This document shows positions 50,746-62,949 of a DNA stretch of 64,000 nucleotides, piece after piece; the stretch's first letter is position 1, and every line of letters begins with the position of its first letter. Below the pieces are notes generated by a model that did no database searches, was not told where the DNA came from, and saw only the letters and a list, made by a program, of their open reading frames with translations. A program made the translations under genes and the position numbers. Source of the stretch: Vibrio sp. BS-M-Sm-2 (GTDB lineage Bacteria; Pseudomonadota; Gammaproteobacteria; Enterobacterales; Vibrionaceae); assembly GCF_041504345.1 (NCBI RefSeq), contig NZ_CP167894.1, forward strand, positions 2,046,001 through 2,110,000, given 5' to 3'.

Positions 50746-53700
50746 ATGGTTTACTCTTATACCGAGAAAAAGCGCATCCGTAAGGATTTTGGTACTCGTC
50801 CACAAGTTTTGGACATTCCATACCTGTTATCGATCCAGCTTGATTCTTTCGACAAATTCATCGAACAGGATCCAGAAGGTCAATACGGTCTTGAAGCTGC
50901 TTTCCGTTCTGTATTCCCAATTCAGAGCTACAACGGCAATTCTGAGCTGCAATACGTTAGCTACCGTCTTGGTGAGCCAGTTTTTGACGTTAAAGAATGT
51001 CAAATCCGCGGTGTTACTTACTCAAAGCCACTACGCGTAAAACTACGTCTAGTTATCTTTGATCGAGATGCACCAGCAGGTACTGTAAAAGACATTAAAG
51101 AACAAGAAGTCTACATGGGCGAAATTCCGCTTATGACAGACAATGGTACTTTCGTAATTAATGGTACCGAGAGGGTTATCGTATCCCAGCTGCACCGAAG
51201 CCCAGGCGTGTTCTTCGACAGTGATAAGGGTAAGACCCACTCATCAGGTAAAGTTCTTTATAACGCACGTGTAATTCCTTACCGTGGCTCATGGTTAGAC
51301 TTTGAGTTCGATCCTAAGGATAACTTATTCGTACGTATCGACCGTCGTCGTAAGCTACCAGCATCGATCATTCTTCGTGCACTTGGTAAATCGACTGAAG
51401 AGATCCTAGATCTGTTCTTCGACAAAGTGAACTTCGAAGTGAAAGACCAAACTCTTCTTATGGAGTTGGTTCCTGATCGTCTACGTGGTGAAACTGCGTC
51501 ATTCGACATCGAAGCAAACGGCAAAACTTACGTTGAGACTGGTCGTCGTGTTACTGCTCGTCATATCCGTCAACTTGAAAAAGATGGCGTTGAGCACATC
51601 GAAGTACCAGTAGAGTACATCGTTGGTAAAGTTGCATCTAAAGATTACATCAATGAAGCAACTGGCGAGATCATCGTTGGCGCGAACCAAGAGATTAGCC
51701 TAGAAGCACTTGCTAACCTGTCTCAAGCAGGTCACAAGGCTCTACAAACTCTGTTCACGAATGACCTAGATCACGGTCCATTCATGTCAGACACTCTACG
51801 TGCAGATAGCACAGTAGATCGCATCTCTGCATTGGTAGAAATCTACCGCATGATGCGTCCTGGCGAGCCACCAACGAAAGAAGCTGCAGAGTCTCTATTC
51901 GAAAGCCTATTCTTCTCTGAAGAACGTTACGACCTATCAACTGTAGGCCGTATGAAGTTCAACAGCTCTATCGAGCGTGAAGAAGAAGAAGAGCGCGGTA
52001 CTCTGGATGAATCAGACATCATCGAAGTGATGAAGAAACTGATTGGTATCCGTAACGGTATTGGTGAAGTGGACGATATCGACCACCTTGGCAACCGTCG
52101 TATCCGTTCTGTAGGTGAAATGGCAGAAAACCAATTCCGTGTTGGTCTAGTTCGTGTAGAACGTGCCGTTAAAGAGCGCCTAAGCCTTGGTGACCTTGAT
52201 GCAATCATGCCTCAAGATCTTATCAACGCTAAGCCGATCTCTGCTGCAGTTAAAGAATTCTTTGGCTCTTCACAGCTTTCACAGTTCATGGACCAAAACA
52301 ACCCATTGTCAGAAGTTACGCACAAACGTCGTATCTCTGCTTTAGGTCCTGGTGGTCTTACTCGTGAGCGCGCAGGCTTCGAAGTACGTGACGTTCACGT
52401 AACTCACTACGGTCGTCTATGTCCGATCGAAACGCCTGAAGGTCCAAACATCGGTCTAATTAACTCGCTATCTGCGTTTGCACGTTGTAACGATTACGGT
52501 TTCCTAGAAACTCCGTACCGTCGTGTAGTTGATGGTGTAGTAACAGAAGAAGTTGATTACCTGTCTGCAATCCAGGAAGGTCAATTCGTAATCGCGCAAG
52601 CAAACACCATTCTTACTGAAGAAGGTACGTTTGCAGATGAGCTAATCACAGCTCGTCAAAAAGGTGAATCTGGTCTTCACCCACGCGATCACGTTGACTA
52701 CATGGACGTTGCGACAAACCAAGTAGTATCTATCGCTGCTTCGCTTATCCCGTTCCTAGAACACGATGATGCGAACCGTGCATTGATGGGTGCCAACATG
52801 CAACGTCAAGCTGTACCAACACTTAAGGCTGATAAGCCTCTAGTAGGTACAGGTATCGAACGTAACATCGCAGTTGACTCTGGTGTTACAGCGGTTGCTA
52901 AACGTGGTGGTCAAGTTCAGTCTGTAGACGCTTCTCGTATCGTAGTTAAGGTTAATGAAGATGAATTGGTACCTGGCGAAGCTGGTATCGATATCTACAA
53001 CCTAACTAAGTACACGCGTTCGAACCAAAACACATGTATTAACCAACGTCCAACTGTACTTCCTGGTGAACCAGTTGCACGCGGCGATGTTCTTGCTGAT
53101 GGTCCTTCAACAGACCTTGGTGAACTAGCTCTTGGCCAAAACATGCGTATCGCATTCATGCCTTGGAACGGTTACAACTTCGAAGACTCGATCTTAGTAT
53201 CTGAGCGCGTAGTTCAAGAAGACCGTTTCACGACAATCCACATCCAAGAACTATCTTGTGTGGCTCGTGATACTAAGCTGGGTTCTGAAGAGATCACAGC
53301 TGATATTCCAAACGTAGGTGAGTCTGCTCTGTCTAAACTAGACGAGTCAGGTATCGTTTACATTGGTGCTGAAGTTAAGGGTGGCGACATCCTAGTTGGT
53401 AAAGTAACCCCTAAAGGTGAAACTCAACTGACTCCTGAAGAGAAGCTACTACGTGCTATCTTCGGTGAGAAAGCATCTGATGTTAAAGATACTTCTCTAC
53501 GTGTACCAAACTCTGTTTCGGGTACTATCATCGATGTACAAGTCTTCACTCGCGATGGCGTAGAGAAAGACAAGCGTGCACTTGAAATCGAACAGATGCA
53601 GCTTAAAGAAGCTAAGAAAGACCTAACTGAAGAGTTCCAAATTCTTGAGGGTGGCCTTCTTAACCGTGTTAAAGCTGTACTTCTGTCTGGTGGTTACTCT

Positions 53701-54774
53701 GAAGCTAAGCTTGATACTATCGGTCGTAAGCAATGGCTAGAGCAAGTTCTAGAAGACGATGCGCTACAAACACAGCTTGAGCAACTTGCTGAGCAGTGGG
53801 ATGAGCTAAAAGCAGACTTCGATAAGAAGTTTGAAACTAAGCGTCGTAAAATCACTCAAGGTGATGATCTAGCGCCTGGCGTTCTTAAGATTGTTAAAGT
53901 TTACCTAGCGGTTAAACGTCGTATCCAGCCTGGTGATAAGATGGCCGGTCGTCACGGTAACAAAGGTGTAATCTCTAAGATTAACCCTGTTGAAGACATG
54001 CCATACGATGAGAAAGGTCAGCCTGTAGACATCGTACTTAACCCGCTGGGTGTACCATCGCGTATGAACATCGGTCAGATCCTAGAAGTTCACTTAGGTT
54101 TGGCTGCGAAAGGTATCGGTGACAAGATCAACCAAATGGTTAAGGAGCAACAAGAACTGCATAAGTTCCGTGAGTTCCTACAGAAGGTTTACGATCTTGG
54201 TGATACTCGTCAGAAAGTTGATATTGCTGAACTGTCTGATGATCAAGTTCGTACACTGATCAAGAACCTACGTGGCGGTCTACCGATTGCTACTCCTGTG
54301 TTCGACGGTGCTTCTGAGTCTCTAATCAAAGAACTACTTAAACTGGGTGATCTGCCAGAATCTGGTCAGCTTAAACTGTTTGATGGTCGTACTGGTGATT
54401 CGTTTGAGCGTCCTGTAACTGTTGGTTACATGTACATGCTGAAACTGAACCACTTGGTTGATGACAAGATGCATGCTCGTTCAACTGGTTCTTACAGCCT
54501 AGTAACTCAGCAACCACTTGGTGGTAAAGCTCAGTTCGGTGGTCAGCGTTTCGGTGAGATGGAAGTATGGGCACTAGAAGCATACGGTGCTGCATATACT
54601 CTACAAGAAATGCTAACAGTTAAGTCAGATGACGTTAACGGCCGTACTAAGATGTATAAGAACATCGTAGACGGTAACCATAGCATGGAACCTGGTATGC
54701 CTGAGTCGTTCAACGTACTGTTGAAAGAGATTCGCTCGCTAGGTATCAACATCGAGCTAGAAGACGAAGAGTAA
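50746..54774 (+). CDS. rpoB: DNA-directed RNA polymerase subunit beta
   Basis: 1342 residues, the same length as E. coli RpoB. The rifampicin pocket [34 protein letters not shown] has wild-type residues at the common resistance positions (Asp, His and Ser as in E. coli 516, 526 and 531). The active-centre lysine region [13 protein letters not shown] and the C-terminal [27 protein letters not shown] are intact. ATG 50746 ([16 protein letters not shown]) is chosen with GAGGA before it; the in-frame codons from 50653 are part of the leader. Confidence 0.98.
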   Translation: MVYSYTEKKRIRKDFGTRPQVLDIPYLLSIQLDSFDKFIEQDPEGQYGLEAAFRSVFPIQSYNGNSELQYVSYRLGEPVFDVKECQIRGVTYSKPLRVKLRLVIFDRDAPAGTVKDIKEQEVYMGEIPLMTDNGTFVINGTERVIVSQLHRSPGVFFDSDKGKTHSSGKVLYNARVIPYRGSWLDFEFDPKDNLFVRIDRRRKLPASIILRALGKSTEEILDLFFDKVNFEVKDQTLLMELVPDRLRGETASFDIEANGKTYVETGRRVTARHIRQLEKDGVEHIEVPVEYIVGKVASKDYINEATGEIIVGANQEISLEALANLSQAGHKALQTLFTNDLDHGPFMSDTLRADSTVDRISALVEIYRMMRPGEPPTKEAAESLFESLFFSEERYDLSTVGRMKFNSSIEREEEEERGTLDESDIIEVMKKLIGIRNGIGEVDDIDHLGNRRIRSVGEMAENQFRVGLVRVERAVKERLSLGDLDAIMPQDLINAKPISAAVKEFFGSSQLSQFMDQNNPLSEVTHKRRISALGPGGLTRERAGFEVRDVHVTHYGRLCPIETPEGPNIGLINSLSAFARCNDYGFLETPYRRVVDGVVTEEVDYLSAIQEGQFVIAQANTILTEEGTFADELITARQKGESGLHPRDHVDYMDVATNQVVSIAASLIPFLEHDDANRALMGANMQRQAVPTLKADKPLVGTGIERNIAVDSGVTAVAKRGGQVQSVDASRIVVKVNEDELVPGEAGIDIYNLTKYTRSNQNTCINQRPTVLPGEPVARGDVLADGPSTDLGELALGQNMRIAFMPWNGYNFEDSILVSERVVQEDRFTTIHIQELSCVARDTKLGSEEITADIPNVGESALSKLDESGIVYIGAEVKGGDILVGKVTPKGETQLTPEEKLLRAIFGEKASDVKDTSLRVPNSVSGTIIDVQVFTRDGVEKDKRALEIEQMQLKEAKKDLTEEFQILEGGLLNRVKAVLLSGGYSEAKLDTIGRKQWLEQVLEDDALQTQLEQLAEQWDELKADFDKKFETKRRKITQGDDLAPGVLKIVKVYLAVKRRIQPGDKMAGRHGNKGVISKINPVEDMPYDEKGQPVDIVLNPLGVPSRMNIGQILEVHLGLAAKGIGDKINQMVKEQQELHKFREFLQKVYDLGDTRQKVDIAELSDDQVRTLIKNLRGGLPIATPVFDGASESLIKELLKLGDLPESGQLKLFDGRTGDSFERPVTVGYMYMLKLNHLVDDKMHARSTGSYSLVTQQPLGGKAQFGGQRFGEMEVWALEAYGAAYTLQEMLTVKSDDVNGRTKMYKNIVDGNHSMEPGMPESFNVLLKEIRSLGINIELEDEE

Positions 54775-54865
54775 TCCCTCCTCTTTTTAAAAGAAGATAG
54801 GATTATTTGGTAAAAGGGAGCTTGCTACAGCAGTGAGCTCCTTTAACTCCTTACAGGAGCTGAAT

Positions 54866-57800
54866 GTGAAAGACTTATTAAACTTTCTAAAAGCACAGCA
54901 TAAGACCGAAGAATTTGATGCAATCAAAATCGGTCTATCTTCACCAGACATGATCCGTTCATGGTCTTTTGGTGAAGTTAAAAAGCCGGAAACAATTAAC
55001 TATCGTACGTTCAAACCTGAACGTGATGGTCTGTTCTGTGCACGTATTTTTGGCCCAGTTAAAGACTACGAATGTCTTTGTGGCAAATACAAGCGCCTGA
55101 AGCACCGTGGTGTTATCTGTGAGAAGTGTGGCGTTGAAGTTACACAAACTAAAGTTCGTCGTGACCGTATGGGCCACATCGAGCTAGCTTCACCAGTTGC
55201 TCACATCTGGTTCCTAAAATCACTACCGTCTCGTATCGGTCTACTAATGGATATCCCTCTACGTGATATCGAACGTGTTCTTTACTTCGAGATGTACGTA
55301 GTAACTGAACCAGGTATGACTGATCTAGAAAAATCTCAGATGCTTACTGAAGAAGAGTATCTGGATCGTCTAGAAGAGTGGGGTGACGAATTCACTGCTA
55401 AGATGGGTGCTGAAGCGATCAAAGATCTGCTTGCAACAATGGACCTTCATCAAGAAGTGGAAGAAATGCGCGAAGAGTTAGAAACAACTAACTCAGAAAC
55501 TAAGCGTAAAAAAGTTACTAAGCGCCTGAAGCTAGTTGAAGCGTTCATTGCATCGGGTAACGATCCGCAATGGATGATTCTGACTGTACTTCCGGTTCTG
55601 CCGCCAGATCTACGTCCTCTAGTACCACTAGATGGCGGTCGTTTTGCGACTTCAGATCTGAACGACCTTTACCGTCGTGTGATCAACCGTAACAACCGTT
55701 TGAAGCGTCTTCTAGAGCTAGCTGCTCCGGACATCATCGTACGTAACGAAAAGCGTATGCTGCAAGAGTCTGTTGATGCACTTCTAGATAACGGTCGTCG
55801 TGGTCGTGCTATCACTGGTTCTAACAAGCGTCCTCTGAAATCTCTTGCTGATATGATCAAGGGTAAACAAGGTCGTTTCCGTCAGAACCTTCTAGGTAAA
55901 CGTGTAGACTACTCTGGCCGTTCTGTAATCACAGTAGGTCCATACCTTCGTCTACATCAGTGTGGTCTTCCTAAGAAGATGGCACTTGAGCTATTTAAGC
56001 CGTTCATCTACAGCAAGCTAGAAACTCGTGGCATGGCTACGACAATCAAAGCTGCTAAGAAGATGGTAGAGCGCGAAGAAGCTATCGTTTGGGATATCCT
56101 AGACGAAGTCATCCGCGAACACCCAGTACTACTTAACCGTGCACCTACACTTCACCGTCTAGGTATCCAAGCGTTTGAACCAGTACTAATCGAAGGTAAA
56201 GCGATTCAGCTTCACCCACTAGTGTGTGCGGCATACAATGCCGACTTCGATGGTGACCAAATGGCGGTACACGTGCCTCTAACTCTAGAAGCACAGCTTG
56301 AAGCACGTACACTGATGATGTCGACGAATAACATTCTGTCGCCAGCGTCAGGTGATCCGATCATCGTACCTTCTCAGGACGTTGTATTGGGTCTTTACTA
56401 CATGACACGTGACAAGATCAACGTGAAAGGCGAAGGTATGTACCTTGCTGGCCCTGCTGAGGCTGAAAAGGCATACCGTACTAAGACTGCTGAGCTACAC
56501 GCTCGCGTTAAAGTACGTATCACCGAGACTGTAGTAGACGAAGATGGTAACAGCACTACTGAAACGAAGATGGTTGATACAACTGTCGGCCGTGCAATGC
56601 TATGGCAAATCGTTCCAGCTGGCCTACCGTACAGCATCGTTAACCAAAAGTTAGGTAAGAAGCAGATCTCTACTCTTCTTAACGAGTGTTACCGTAAGCT
56701 TGGTCTAAAAGATACAGTAGTATTTGCTGACCAAATCATGTACGCAGGTTTTGCATACGCTGCACTTTCTGGTGTTTCTGTAGGTATCGACGATATGGTT
56801 GTACCTCAAGCGAAATACGATGAAATTGAATCTGCTGAAGAAGAAGTTCGCGAAATCCAAGAGCAATTCCAATCTGGTCTTGTTACTGCGGGTGAGCGTT
56901 ACAACAAAGTTATCGATATCTGGGCATCTACGAATGACCGCGTTGCGAAAGCAATGATGGATAACCTATCTTCTGAAACAGTTATCAACCGTGACGGCGA
57001 AGAAGAACAGCAAGAATCGTTCAACAGCATCTACATGATGGCCGACTCGGGCGCACGTGGCTCTGCAGCTCAGATTCGTCAGCTAGCAGGTATGCGTGGT
57101 CTGATGGCGCGTCCAGATGGTTCAATCATCGAAACGCCGATCACAGCGAACTTTAAAGAAGGTCTAAACGTCCTTCAGTACTTTATCTCAACGCACGGTG
57201 CTCGTAAGGGTCTTGCGGATACAGCACTGAAAACAGCAAACTCGGGTTACCTAACTCGTCGTCTAGTAGACGTTGCTCAAGACGTTGTAGTACACGAACA
57301 TGACTGTGGCACGCATGAAGGTATCGACATGATGCCTCACATCGAAGGTGGTGACGTTAAAGTTGCACTTTCTGAGCTTGCTCTTGGTCGTGTAGTAGCT
57401 GAAGACGTTCTTAAGCCTGGTACTGAAGATGTACTGATTCCACGTAATACTCTGATTGATGAGAAGTGGTGTCAAATCATGGAAGATAACTCAGTAGATA
57501 GCATGAAAGTGCGCTCTGTAGTTACCTGTGATGCAGACTTCGGTTGTTGTGCACAGTGTTACGGTCGTGACCTAGCACGTGGTCACCTAGTGAACCAAGG
57601 TGAAGCAGTTGGTGTTATTGCTGCACAATCTATCGGTGAACCGGGTACACAGCTAACGATGCGTACGTTCCACATCGGTGGTGCGGCATCTACTGCAGCA
57701 GCAGAGAACAGCATCCAAGCTAAGACAACTGGTACTGTGAAACTTCACAATGCTAAGTTCGTAGTTAACAAAGATAAGAAACTGGTTATCACTTCTCGTG

Positions 57801-59068
57801 CATCTGAGATGACGATTATTGATGAATTCGGCCGTACTAAAGAGAAGCACAAACTTCCTTACGGTTCGATGCTAACCAAAGGCGACAACGCAGCAGTTAC
57901 TGCTGGTGAAGTTGTAGCTAACTGGGAAGCGCATACCATGCCAATCATCACTGAAGTGGCAGGTCGTATCCAATTCGTAGATATGATCGATGGTATTACA
58001 GTTTCTCGTCAAACTGACGATCTAACTGGTCTTTCTTCAAGTGAAGTTACAGACGCAGCAGCTCGCCCAGCAGCAGGTAAAGATATGCGTCCAGCTATCA
58101 AACTTGTTGATGAGCAAGGTAACGACGTAATGATCCCTGGTACTGATATGCCAGCTCACTACTTCCTACCTGGCAAAGCGATTGTAAACATCGAAGATGG
58201 CGCTGAAGTTGGCATCGGTGACACACTATCTCGTATCCCTCAAAAATCGAGCGGAAACAAAGATATCACCGGTGGTCTACCACGCGTAGCTGACCTATTC
58301 GAAGCTCGTAAGCCTAAAGAGCCTGCGATCCTTGCTGAGCACACAGGTACTGTGTCTTTCGGTAAAGAAACGAAAGGTAAGCGTCGTCTAGTAATCACTC
58401 GTGAAGGCGGTGACGCTTACGAAGAGATGATTCCTAAGCATCGTCAATTGAACGTGTTCGAAGGTGAGAAGATTGAACGTGGTGATGTAATCGCCGACGG
58501 TCCTGAAACTCCACACGATATTCTGCGTCTACGTGGTATCCACGCAGTAACTCAGTACATCGCGAACGAAGTTCAAGAAGTTTACCGCTTACAAGGCGTA
58601 AAGATTAACGATAAGCACATCGAGACTATCGTTCGTCAAATGCTACGTAAGTGTACAATCACTCATTCTGGTGACTCTCCGTTCCTACCTGGCGAACAAG
58701 TTGAGTACCACAATGTTAAGATTGCTAACCGTAAGCTAGAAGCTGAAGGTAAAGAACTAGTACGTTTCGAACGTGACCTACTAGGTATTACTAAAGCATC
58801 TCTTGCAACTGAGTCATTCATCTCAGCTGCATCGTTCCAAGAAACGACTCGCGTACTAACAGAAGCTGCGGTTTCTGGTAAGCGTGATGACCTTCGCGGT
58901 CTGAAAGAGAACGTAATTGTTGGTCGTCTGATCCCAGCTGGTACTGGTTTCGCATACCACCAAGAGCGTCAAAAGCAACGTGAAGAAGAGCAAGAAGGTC
59001 CTTCAGCTGAACAAGCTACTGACAATCTAGCAGCACTTCTAAACGCTGGTTTCTCTTCAGAAGAGTAA
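54866..59068 (+). CDS. rpoC: DNA-directed RNA polymerase subunit beta'
   Basis: 1400 residues. The first zinc site [19 protein letters not shown] is near residue 70, the catalytic Mg site NADFDGDQM near 460, the trigger loop region [16 protein letters not shown] near 930, and the second zinc site cysteines [16 protein letters not shown] chose GTG 54866 (protein [13 protein letters not shown]), because AGGAG lies 6 bases before it and E. coli starts at the same residue; a GTG at 54833 would add 11 residues with no counterpart. 91 bases after rpoB, same transcript. Confidence 0.97.
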   Translation: MKDLLNFLKAQHKTEEFDAIKIGLSSPDMIRSWSFGEVKKPETINYRTFKPERDGLFCARIFGPVKDYECLCGKYKRLKHRGVICEKCGVEVTQTKVRRDRMGHIELASPVAHIWFLKSLPSRIGLLMDIPLRDIERVLYFEMYVVTEPGMTDLEKSQMLTEEEYLDRLEEWGDEFTAKMGAEAIKDLLATMDLHQEVEEMREELETTNSETKRKKVTKRLKLVEAFIASGNDPQWMILTVLPVLPPDLRPLVPLDGGRFATSDLNDLYRRVINRNNRLKRLLELAAPDIIVRNEKRMLQESVDALLDNGRRGRAITGSNKRPLKSLADMIKGKQGRFRQNLLGKRVDYSGRSVITVGPYLRLHQCGLPKKMALELFKPFIYSKLETRGMATTIKAAKKMVEREEAIVWDILDEVIREHPVLLNRAPTLHRLGIQAFEPVLIEGKAIQLHPLVCAAYNADFDGDQMAVHVPLTLEAQLEARTLMMSTNNILSPASGDPIIVPSQDVVLGLYYMTRDKINVKGEGMYLAGPAEAEKAYRTKTAELHARVKVRITETVVDEDGNSTTETKMVDTTVGRAMLWQIVPAGLPYSIVNQKLGKKQISTLLNECYRKLGLKDTVVFADQIMYAGFAYAALSGVSVGIDDMVVPQAKYDEIESAEEEVREIQEQFQSGLVTAGERYNKVIDIWASTNDRVAKAMMDNLSSETVINRDGEEEQQESFNSIYMMADSGARGSAAQIRQLAGMRGLMARPDGSIIETPITANFKEGLNVLQYFISTHGARKGLADTALKTANSGYLTRRLVDVAQDVVVHEHDCGTHEGIDMMPHIEGGDVKVALSELALGRVVAEDVLKPGTEDVLIPRNTLIDEKWCQIMEDNSVDSMKVRSVVTCDADFGCCAQCYGRDLARGHLVNQGEAVGVIAAQSIGEPGTQLTMRTFHIGGAASTAAAENSIQAKTTGTVKLHNAKFVVNKDKKLVITSRASEMTIIDEFGRTKEKHKLPYGSMLTKGDNAAVTAGEVVANWEAHTMPIITEVAGRIQFVDMIDGITVSRQTDDLTGLSSSEVTDAAARPAAGKDMRPAIKLVDEQGNDVMIPGTDMPAHYFLPGKAIVNIEDGAEVGIGDTLSRIPQKSSGNKDITGGLPRVADLFEARKPKEPAILAEHTGTVSFGKETKGKRRLVITREGGDAYEEMIPKHRQLNVFEGEKIERGDVIADGPETPHDILRLRGIHAVTQYIANEVQEVYRLQGVKINDKHIETIVRQMLRKCTITHSGDSPFLPGEQVEYHNVKIANRKLEAEGKELVRFERDLLGITKASLATESFISAASFQETTRVLTEAAVSGKRDDLRGLKENVIVGRLIPAGTGFAYHQERQKQREEEQEGPSAEQATDNLAALLNAGFSSEE

Positions 59069-59096
59069 GCTCTACGAGTAGTCTCTAAGAGATAAG

Positions 59097-59123
59097 AAAA
59101 AGGCACCTTCGGGTGCCTTTTTT
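59097..59123 (+). terminator. Terminator of rpoBC
   Basis: AAAAAGGCACC-TTCG-GGTGCCTTTTTT. A strong stem with TTCG tetraloop and six T, 28 bases after the rpoC stop. Confidence 0.95.
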
Positions 59124-59367
59124 GTATCTGGCGCATAGGTGTTTAACGAGAGGCCTATCGTTCAGAATCAGATAGGTTTGATTGCTTTCTTAGCTGGTGG
59201 ACTTAGTCGCGAGTACTTTCTCGAAGGCATTTTGGGGTGTTTGCAGGGAGATCATGAGGATGAAACTGGTGACAAGTGTTACGTCTGGTTGTCGCAAAAC
59301 ATCAGAGTAGGGACGAATCAATAGGCTCTGGTAGAAGAGTTGGATGTTTTAGGTAACGCTACAGACA

Positions 59368-59396
59368 AAACAAAAAGCTTGCACTGAGGCAAGCTT
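59368..59396 (-). terminator. Terminator of rsd
   Basis: On the minus strand AAGCTTGC, loop CTCAGT, GCAAGCTT followed by TTTGTTTTG. It lies just after the rsd stop. The 244 bases between this and the rpoC terminator hold only a doubtful 61-codon frame (59139-59324). Confidence 0.8.
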
Positions 59397-59412
59397 AGAA
59401 GGTGTTAAGCCA

Positions 59413-59904
59413 TTACGCCCCTGGTGGAACCGCTAGACTGTCGGCAATTTGTTGTATCAGCTGGTCTTCAACCGCAAACCTCGCCTCAAGAATCTCACCA
59501 ACGAGTGACAGCTCACTATCAAAGCTTTCTAATGTATCGGTCGCTTCAATGGCAGCGTATTTATCGGTGAAGTTGAGCAGTGGATCTGTGGTAAGAACGA
59601 TATGACCATAAGATTGGTTGATTTCGTCTGTTGCTTTGAAGCCAGTAGACTGCCATTTGTCCATCACCATGTCATAGATTTTGAAATGACCTTCGGAGAT
59701 GTAATCAACAAGATGTTGGCTGAATTTTTGGAGCTCTTCTGGAGAAGGCAGTTCGGTGATTGCAGTTGCTTTCGACGATGAAGGCTGTAGAGCGGCAAGC
59801 TTACAATACTCAACGATTAGAGACTGTCGAGTTTCGAGCCAATGATCGATGACCTCATTAGAGCCACCCCATTGTTCTTGTATTTGTTTGAATTTATTTA
59901 GCAT
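59413..59904 (-). CDS. rsd: Anti-sigma-70 factor Rsd (Rsd/AlgQ family)
   Basis: 163 residues. It begins MLNKFKQIQEQWGGSNEVIDHWLETRQSLIVEYCKL, matching the Rsd pattern, and has the family helices HLVDYISEGHFKIYDMVMDKW and EILEARFAVEDQLI. Rsd binds region 4 of sigma-70 in stationary phase and in E. coli also stimulates RelA/SpoT balance. I chose ATG 59904, since GAGG lies 8 bases before it; an ATG 6 bases upstream is too close. Divergent from nudC, as in E. coli. Confidence 0.93.
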   Translation of the reverse strand: MLNKFKQIQEQWGGSNEVIDHWLETRQSLIVEYCKLAALQPSSSKATAITELPSPEELQKFSQHLVDYISEGHFKIYDMVMDKWQSTGFKATDEINQSYGHIVLTTDPLLNFTDKYAAIEATDTLESFDSELSLVGEILEARFAVEDQLIQQIADSLAVPPGA

Positions 59905-60075
59905 GACCATGTCCTCATGATCTGATCACAACCTTGTGATCAAGTAATTGCCTAAGCAGGGTCCGTTTTATTGGTAGCTACTAAAAGTAATAGCTTGAAA
60001 TATTCTCTGCTACAACTCTAGTATGAAATTAGATTGCCAGTAAAATGAACGAACTGCAAGCAATGAGGCATAGGG

Positions 60076-60885
60076 ATGTTAGAAAAAAGTGATAACAAAA
60101 TGACAGAGCAAGCTTATTGGTGCGTCGTTTCTGGTAGTGATATTTGGGTTAATAATGATCAGTTTCCGTTTGGCTCTGCTGAAGAGCTTGGGCTGAGTGT
60201 TGAGCATGCAATCTGTATTGGTCAGCATCAAGGTCGTAAGGTGTATTGGCTCAACGACTGTGATGTGGAGAATGAGCTGAGCATGGTCAGCCTAAGAGAG
60301 TTACTGCACTGGCCTGAAGCGAGTTTCTTGACTGCAAGCAAAGCCATCCAATATGGGCATATGACTCAAAGTATGCGTTTTTGCCCTCAGTGTGGTGGTC
60401 GAAATCATCTCAACCATAACCAGGTGGCGATGCAGTGTGGAGATTGCCGTACACTTCATTACCCTCGTATCTTCCCATGCATCATTGTCGCTGTACGAAA
60501 CGACAACAAGATATTGCTTGCACAGCACCCAAGACATAAAACAGGTATGTATACCGTGATAGCGGGCTTCCTAGAGGTCGGAGAAACCCTAGAGAAGTGT
60601 GTGGCAAGAGAAGTAAAAGAAGAAACGGGTATCGATGTCGATAATATTCGTTACTTTGGCAGCCAGCCGTGGGCGTTTCCATCGAGTATGATGATGGGCT
60701 TTCTTGCAGATTATGCTGGTGGTACGCTTAAGCCAGACTACAGCGAGTTATCGGATGCTCAATGGTTTGACGTAACAAGCCTACCTGATGTTGCCCCTGT
60801 AGGAACCATTGCGAGACAGTTGATTGAGAAAACCGTTGATGACGCGATGAAAGATGCCGTTATGGAGCAGGTGTTAGAGCACTAA
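60076..60885 (+). CDS. nudC: NADH pyrophosphatase / NAD-capped RNA decapping enzyme NudC
   Basis: 269 residues. Zinc ribbon cysteines are Cys103, Cys106, Cys121 and Cys124; the Nudix box starts at Gly164 and runs to Ile186 (GFLEVGE...REVKEETGI); the NADH-specific SQPWAFPSS is at 196-204. It hydrolyses NAD(H) and removes NAD caps from RNA. ATG 60076 has GAGG 7 bases before it; ATG 60100 is less likely. Neighbours rsd and hemE as in E. coli. Confidence 0.95.
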   Translation: MLEKSDNKMTEQAYWCVVSGSDIWVNNDQFPFGSAEELGLSVEHAICIGQHQGRKVYWLNDCDVENELSMVSLRELLHWPEASFLTASKAIQYGHMTQSMRFCPQCGGRNHLNHNQVAMQCGDCRTLHYPRIFPCIIVAVRNDNKILLAQHPRHKTGMYTVIAGFLEVGETLEKCVAREVKEETGIDVDNIRYFGSQPWAFPSSMMMGFLADYAGGTLKPDYSELSDAQWFDVTSLPDVAPVGTIARQLIEKTVDDAMKDAVMEQVLEH

Positions 60886-60898
60886 TTTGCCTGTGATA

Positions 60899-60922
60899 GT
60901 ATTTGGCCTATAAGTGGTCAAA
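60899..60922. repeat. Short hairpin-like repeat, copy 2
   Basis: GTATTTGGCC, seven bases, then GGTCAAA: 22 of 24 bases identical to the copy at 14480-14503, the two differences adjacent in the loop (GG versus AA). It starts 13 bases after the nudC stop. Confidence 0.5.
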
Positions 60923-60926
60923 AGCG

Positions 60927-60998
60927 AAAAAAAACCCTCCACAAGTGGAGGGGGTAAGTAAGATGTCGTTATGAGATGCTGAGTAGTGACTACTCAGA
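60927..60998 (-). ncRNA. Candidate small RNA, antisense to the nudC-hemE space
   Basis: On the minus strand a promoter (TTGTTC and TATAAC, 18 apart, at 61029-61000) is followed within a few bases by a perfect stem CTGAGTAG / CTACTCAG, about 30 unpaired bases including ATCTTACTTACC, and a terminator stem CCCTCCA / TGGAGGG with eight T. Length about 72. The two flanking genes are on the plus strand, so this terminator serves neither of them. The layout (5' hairpin, single-stranded seed, U-rich terminator) is that of an Hfq-type regulatory RNA. I do not recognise a known family. Confidence 0.5.
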
Positions 60999-60999
60999 T

Positions 61000-61029
61000 G
61001 TTATAATTGTAATTTTCGCTAGCGAACAA
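61000..61029 (-). promoter_or_regulatory. Putative promoter of the candidate small RNA
   Basis: On the minus strand TTGTTC (61029-61024), 18-base spacer, TATAAC (61005-61000). The predicted start is at about 60993-60998, where the first hairpin begins. Confidence 0.4.
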
Positions 61030-61184
61030 ATTTTTAACATGCCCCCGCAATTGGGTGCAAATTAAGCATTGATTTAAAAGTTAATAACTTGATCTAGGTT
61101 GCAAAGCACACAGCTTTTACCCTTCAATCAGTGTTAGAATACTTGCCATCAAAACTAGACAAGATTGAATTGGAATTTAACGGA

Positions 61185-62252
61185 ATGACCGAATTAAAAA
61201 ACGATCGCTATTTACGCGCACTTTTAAAACAGCCTGTTGATTACACACCGGTATGGATGATGCGCCAAGCTGGCCGCTATCTTCCTGAGTATAAAGCAAC
61301 GCGCGCTGAAGCAGGCGATTTCATGTCTTTGTGCAAAAACGCTGAACTGGCATCAGAAGTAACACTTCAACCTTTACGTCGTTTCCCGCTTGATGCGGCA
61401 ATCTTGTTCTCAGACATCCTAACTATCCCTGATGCAATGGGCTTAGGTTTGTACTTTGAAACAGGTGAAGGTCCTAAGTTTGAGCGTCCTATCACGTGTA
61501 AAGCTGACGTAGAGAAGATTGGCCTACCTGATCCAGAAGGTGAGCTTCAATACGTAATGAATGCCGTTCGTCAGATCCGTAAAGACCTGAAAGGCGAAGT
61601 GCCTCTGATTGGTTTCTCTGGTAGCCCATGGACTCTAGCGACATACATGGTTGAAGGTGGAAGCTCTAAAGCATTCACTAAGATCAAAAAGATGATGTAC
61701 GCAGAACCACAAACGCTGCATCTGCTTCTAGACAAGCTGGCTGACAGTGTTATCGAATACCTGAACGCGCAAATTAAAGCGGGTGCTCAATCGGTAATGG
61801 TATTTGATACATGGGGTGGTGTGCTGACTCCTCGTGACTACAACCTATTCTCACTGCAATACATGCACAAAATCGTTGATGGCCTAATCCGTGAAAACGA
61901 AGGTCGTCGTGTACCAGTGACTCTGTTCACTAAGAACGGTGGCATGTGGCTAGAATCTATCGCAGCAACAGGTTGTGATGCGGTTGGTCTAGACTGGACA
62001 ATCAACATCGCAGATGCAAAAGCTCGCATCGGCGACAAAGTTGCTCTGCAAGGCAACATGGATCCTTCAATGCTTTACGCTCAGCCTGAACGTATTCGCG
62101 AAGAAGTGGGCAGCATCCTAGAAGGCTTCGGCGACGGTGTTACAGGTCATGTATTTAACCTAGGCCACGGTATCCACTTAGATGTACCGCCAGAGAACGC
62201 AGGTATATTCGTTGACGCTGTTCACGAATTATCTAAGCCTTACCACAAGTAA
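61185..62252 (+). CDS. hemE: Uroporphyrinogen decarboxylase HemE
   Basis: 355 residues. The UroD signature [10 protein letters not shown] is at 27-36; the catalytic Asp77 is in [30 protein letters not shown] and the C-terminal FNLGHGI with the conserved His are present. It removes four carboxyl groups to make coproporphyrinogen III for haem. I chose ATG 61185 ([14 protein letters not shown]) with GGAA upstream; an in-frame start at 61131 would add 18 residues with no family match. Confidence 0.96.
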   Translation: MTELKNDRYLRALLKQPVDYTPVWMMRQAGRYLPEYKATRAEAGDFMSLCKNAELASEVTLQPLRRFPLDAAILFSDILTIPDAMGLGLYFETGEGPKFERPITCKADVEKIGLPDPEGELQYVMNAVRQIRKDLKGEVPLIGFSGSPWTLATYMVEGGSSKAFTKIKKMMYAEPQTLHLLLDKLADSVIEYLNAQIKAGAQSVMVFDTWGGVLTPRDYNLFSLQYMHKIVDGLIRENEGRRVPVTLFTKNGGMWLESIAATGCDAVGLDWTINIADAKARIGDKVALQGNMDPSMLYAQPERIREEVGSILEGFGDGVTGHVFNLGHGIHLDVPPENAGIFVDAVHELSKPYHK

Positions 62253-62270
62253 TTCTGAGTAAGATGATTG

Positions 62271-62303
62271 AAAGCGCTGTTGGGAAACCAACGGCGCTTT
62301 TTT
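62271..62303 (+). terminator. Terminator of hemE
   Basis: AAAGCGCTGTTGG-GAAA-CCAACGGCGCTTT with more T; a GAAA-capped stem. The T-run ends inside the last codon of the convergent glycosylase-family gene. Confidence 0.9.
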
Positions 62304-62949
62304 ATTGCCTGAAATTGGTATTTGATCGCGGTTTAATCTTGTTGTGTGCAGTTAATTCGGCATTTGGATCATGGTAGGCCAAATGCTCTGAGATATGTTT
62401 CCTGATATAGGGAATGACTTCACTTTCAAACCAAGGGTTCTTCTTTAGCCAGATATTATTGCGTGGCGAAGGGTGAGGTAATGGCAAAAACTCAGGCGCC
62501 CACCTTTGCCAATCTCGCACGGTTTCGGTCAGTGTGCTGGTGGTTTTGTTTGTTAGGTAATGGTTTTGTGCGTACTGGCCAATCAGCAGTGTCATTTGAA
62601 TATTGGGTAGAGATTGCAGCACTTTGTTATGCCAAAGCTCCGCGCACTCTTTGCGTGGTGGCAGATCGCCACTCTTTCCTTTACCTGGATAACAAAACCC
62701 CATAGGCACAATCGCGACCTTTTGCTCGTCGTAAAAAGTATCGCTATCTATCCCTAACCATTCTCTTAATCTCTCACCACTGGCATCATTCCAAGGGATC
62801 GACGACTCATGCACCTTGATGCCCGGTGCTTGACCTATGATCAGTAAGCGTGCGTTTGGGTGTGCTTGAATCACTGGATTGGCGCCGTGCGAGAGGTGAG
62901 GCTCACATGCTCGGCATTGTCGTATCTCTTTAAGTAACGAAGAGGACAT
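62302..62949 (-). CDS. Uracil-DNA glycosylase superfamily protein
   Basis: 215 residues. Motif 1 GQAPG at 39-43 and a motif 2-like LPHPSPRNN at 157-165 place it in the UDG superfamily, near the family 4/5-like group. Cysteines at 12 and 15 (QCRAC), 86 and 102 are spaced so that a 4Fe-4S cluster is possible, though the pattern is not exactly that of family 4. Substrate and repair role are unproven. Its start overlaps the stop of the dehydrogenase upstream by one base, so they form an operon. Confidence 0.78.
   Translation of the reverse strand: MSSSLLKEIRQCRACEPHLSHGANPVIQAHPNARLLIIGQAPGIKVHESSIPWNDASGERLREWLGIDSDTFYDEQKVAIVPMGFCYPGKGKSGDLPPRKECAELWHNKVLQSLPNIQMTLLIGQYAQNHYLTNKTTSTLTETVRDWQRWAPEFLPLPHPSPRNNIWLKKNPWFESEVIPYIRKHISEHLAYHDPNAELTAHNKIKPRSNTNFRQ

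Noticed and set aside
59139..59324. 61-codon frame between rpoC and rsd
   Set aside because: It starts 15 bases after the rpoC terminator with no promoter or convincing ribosome site; no family resemblance.
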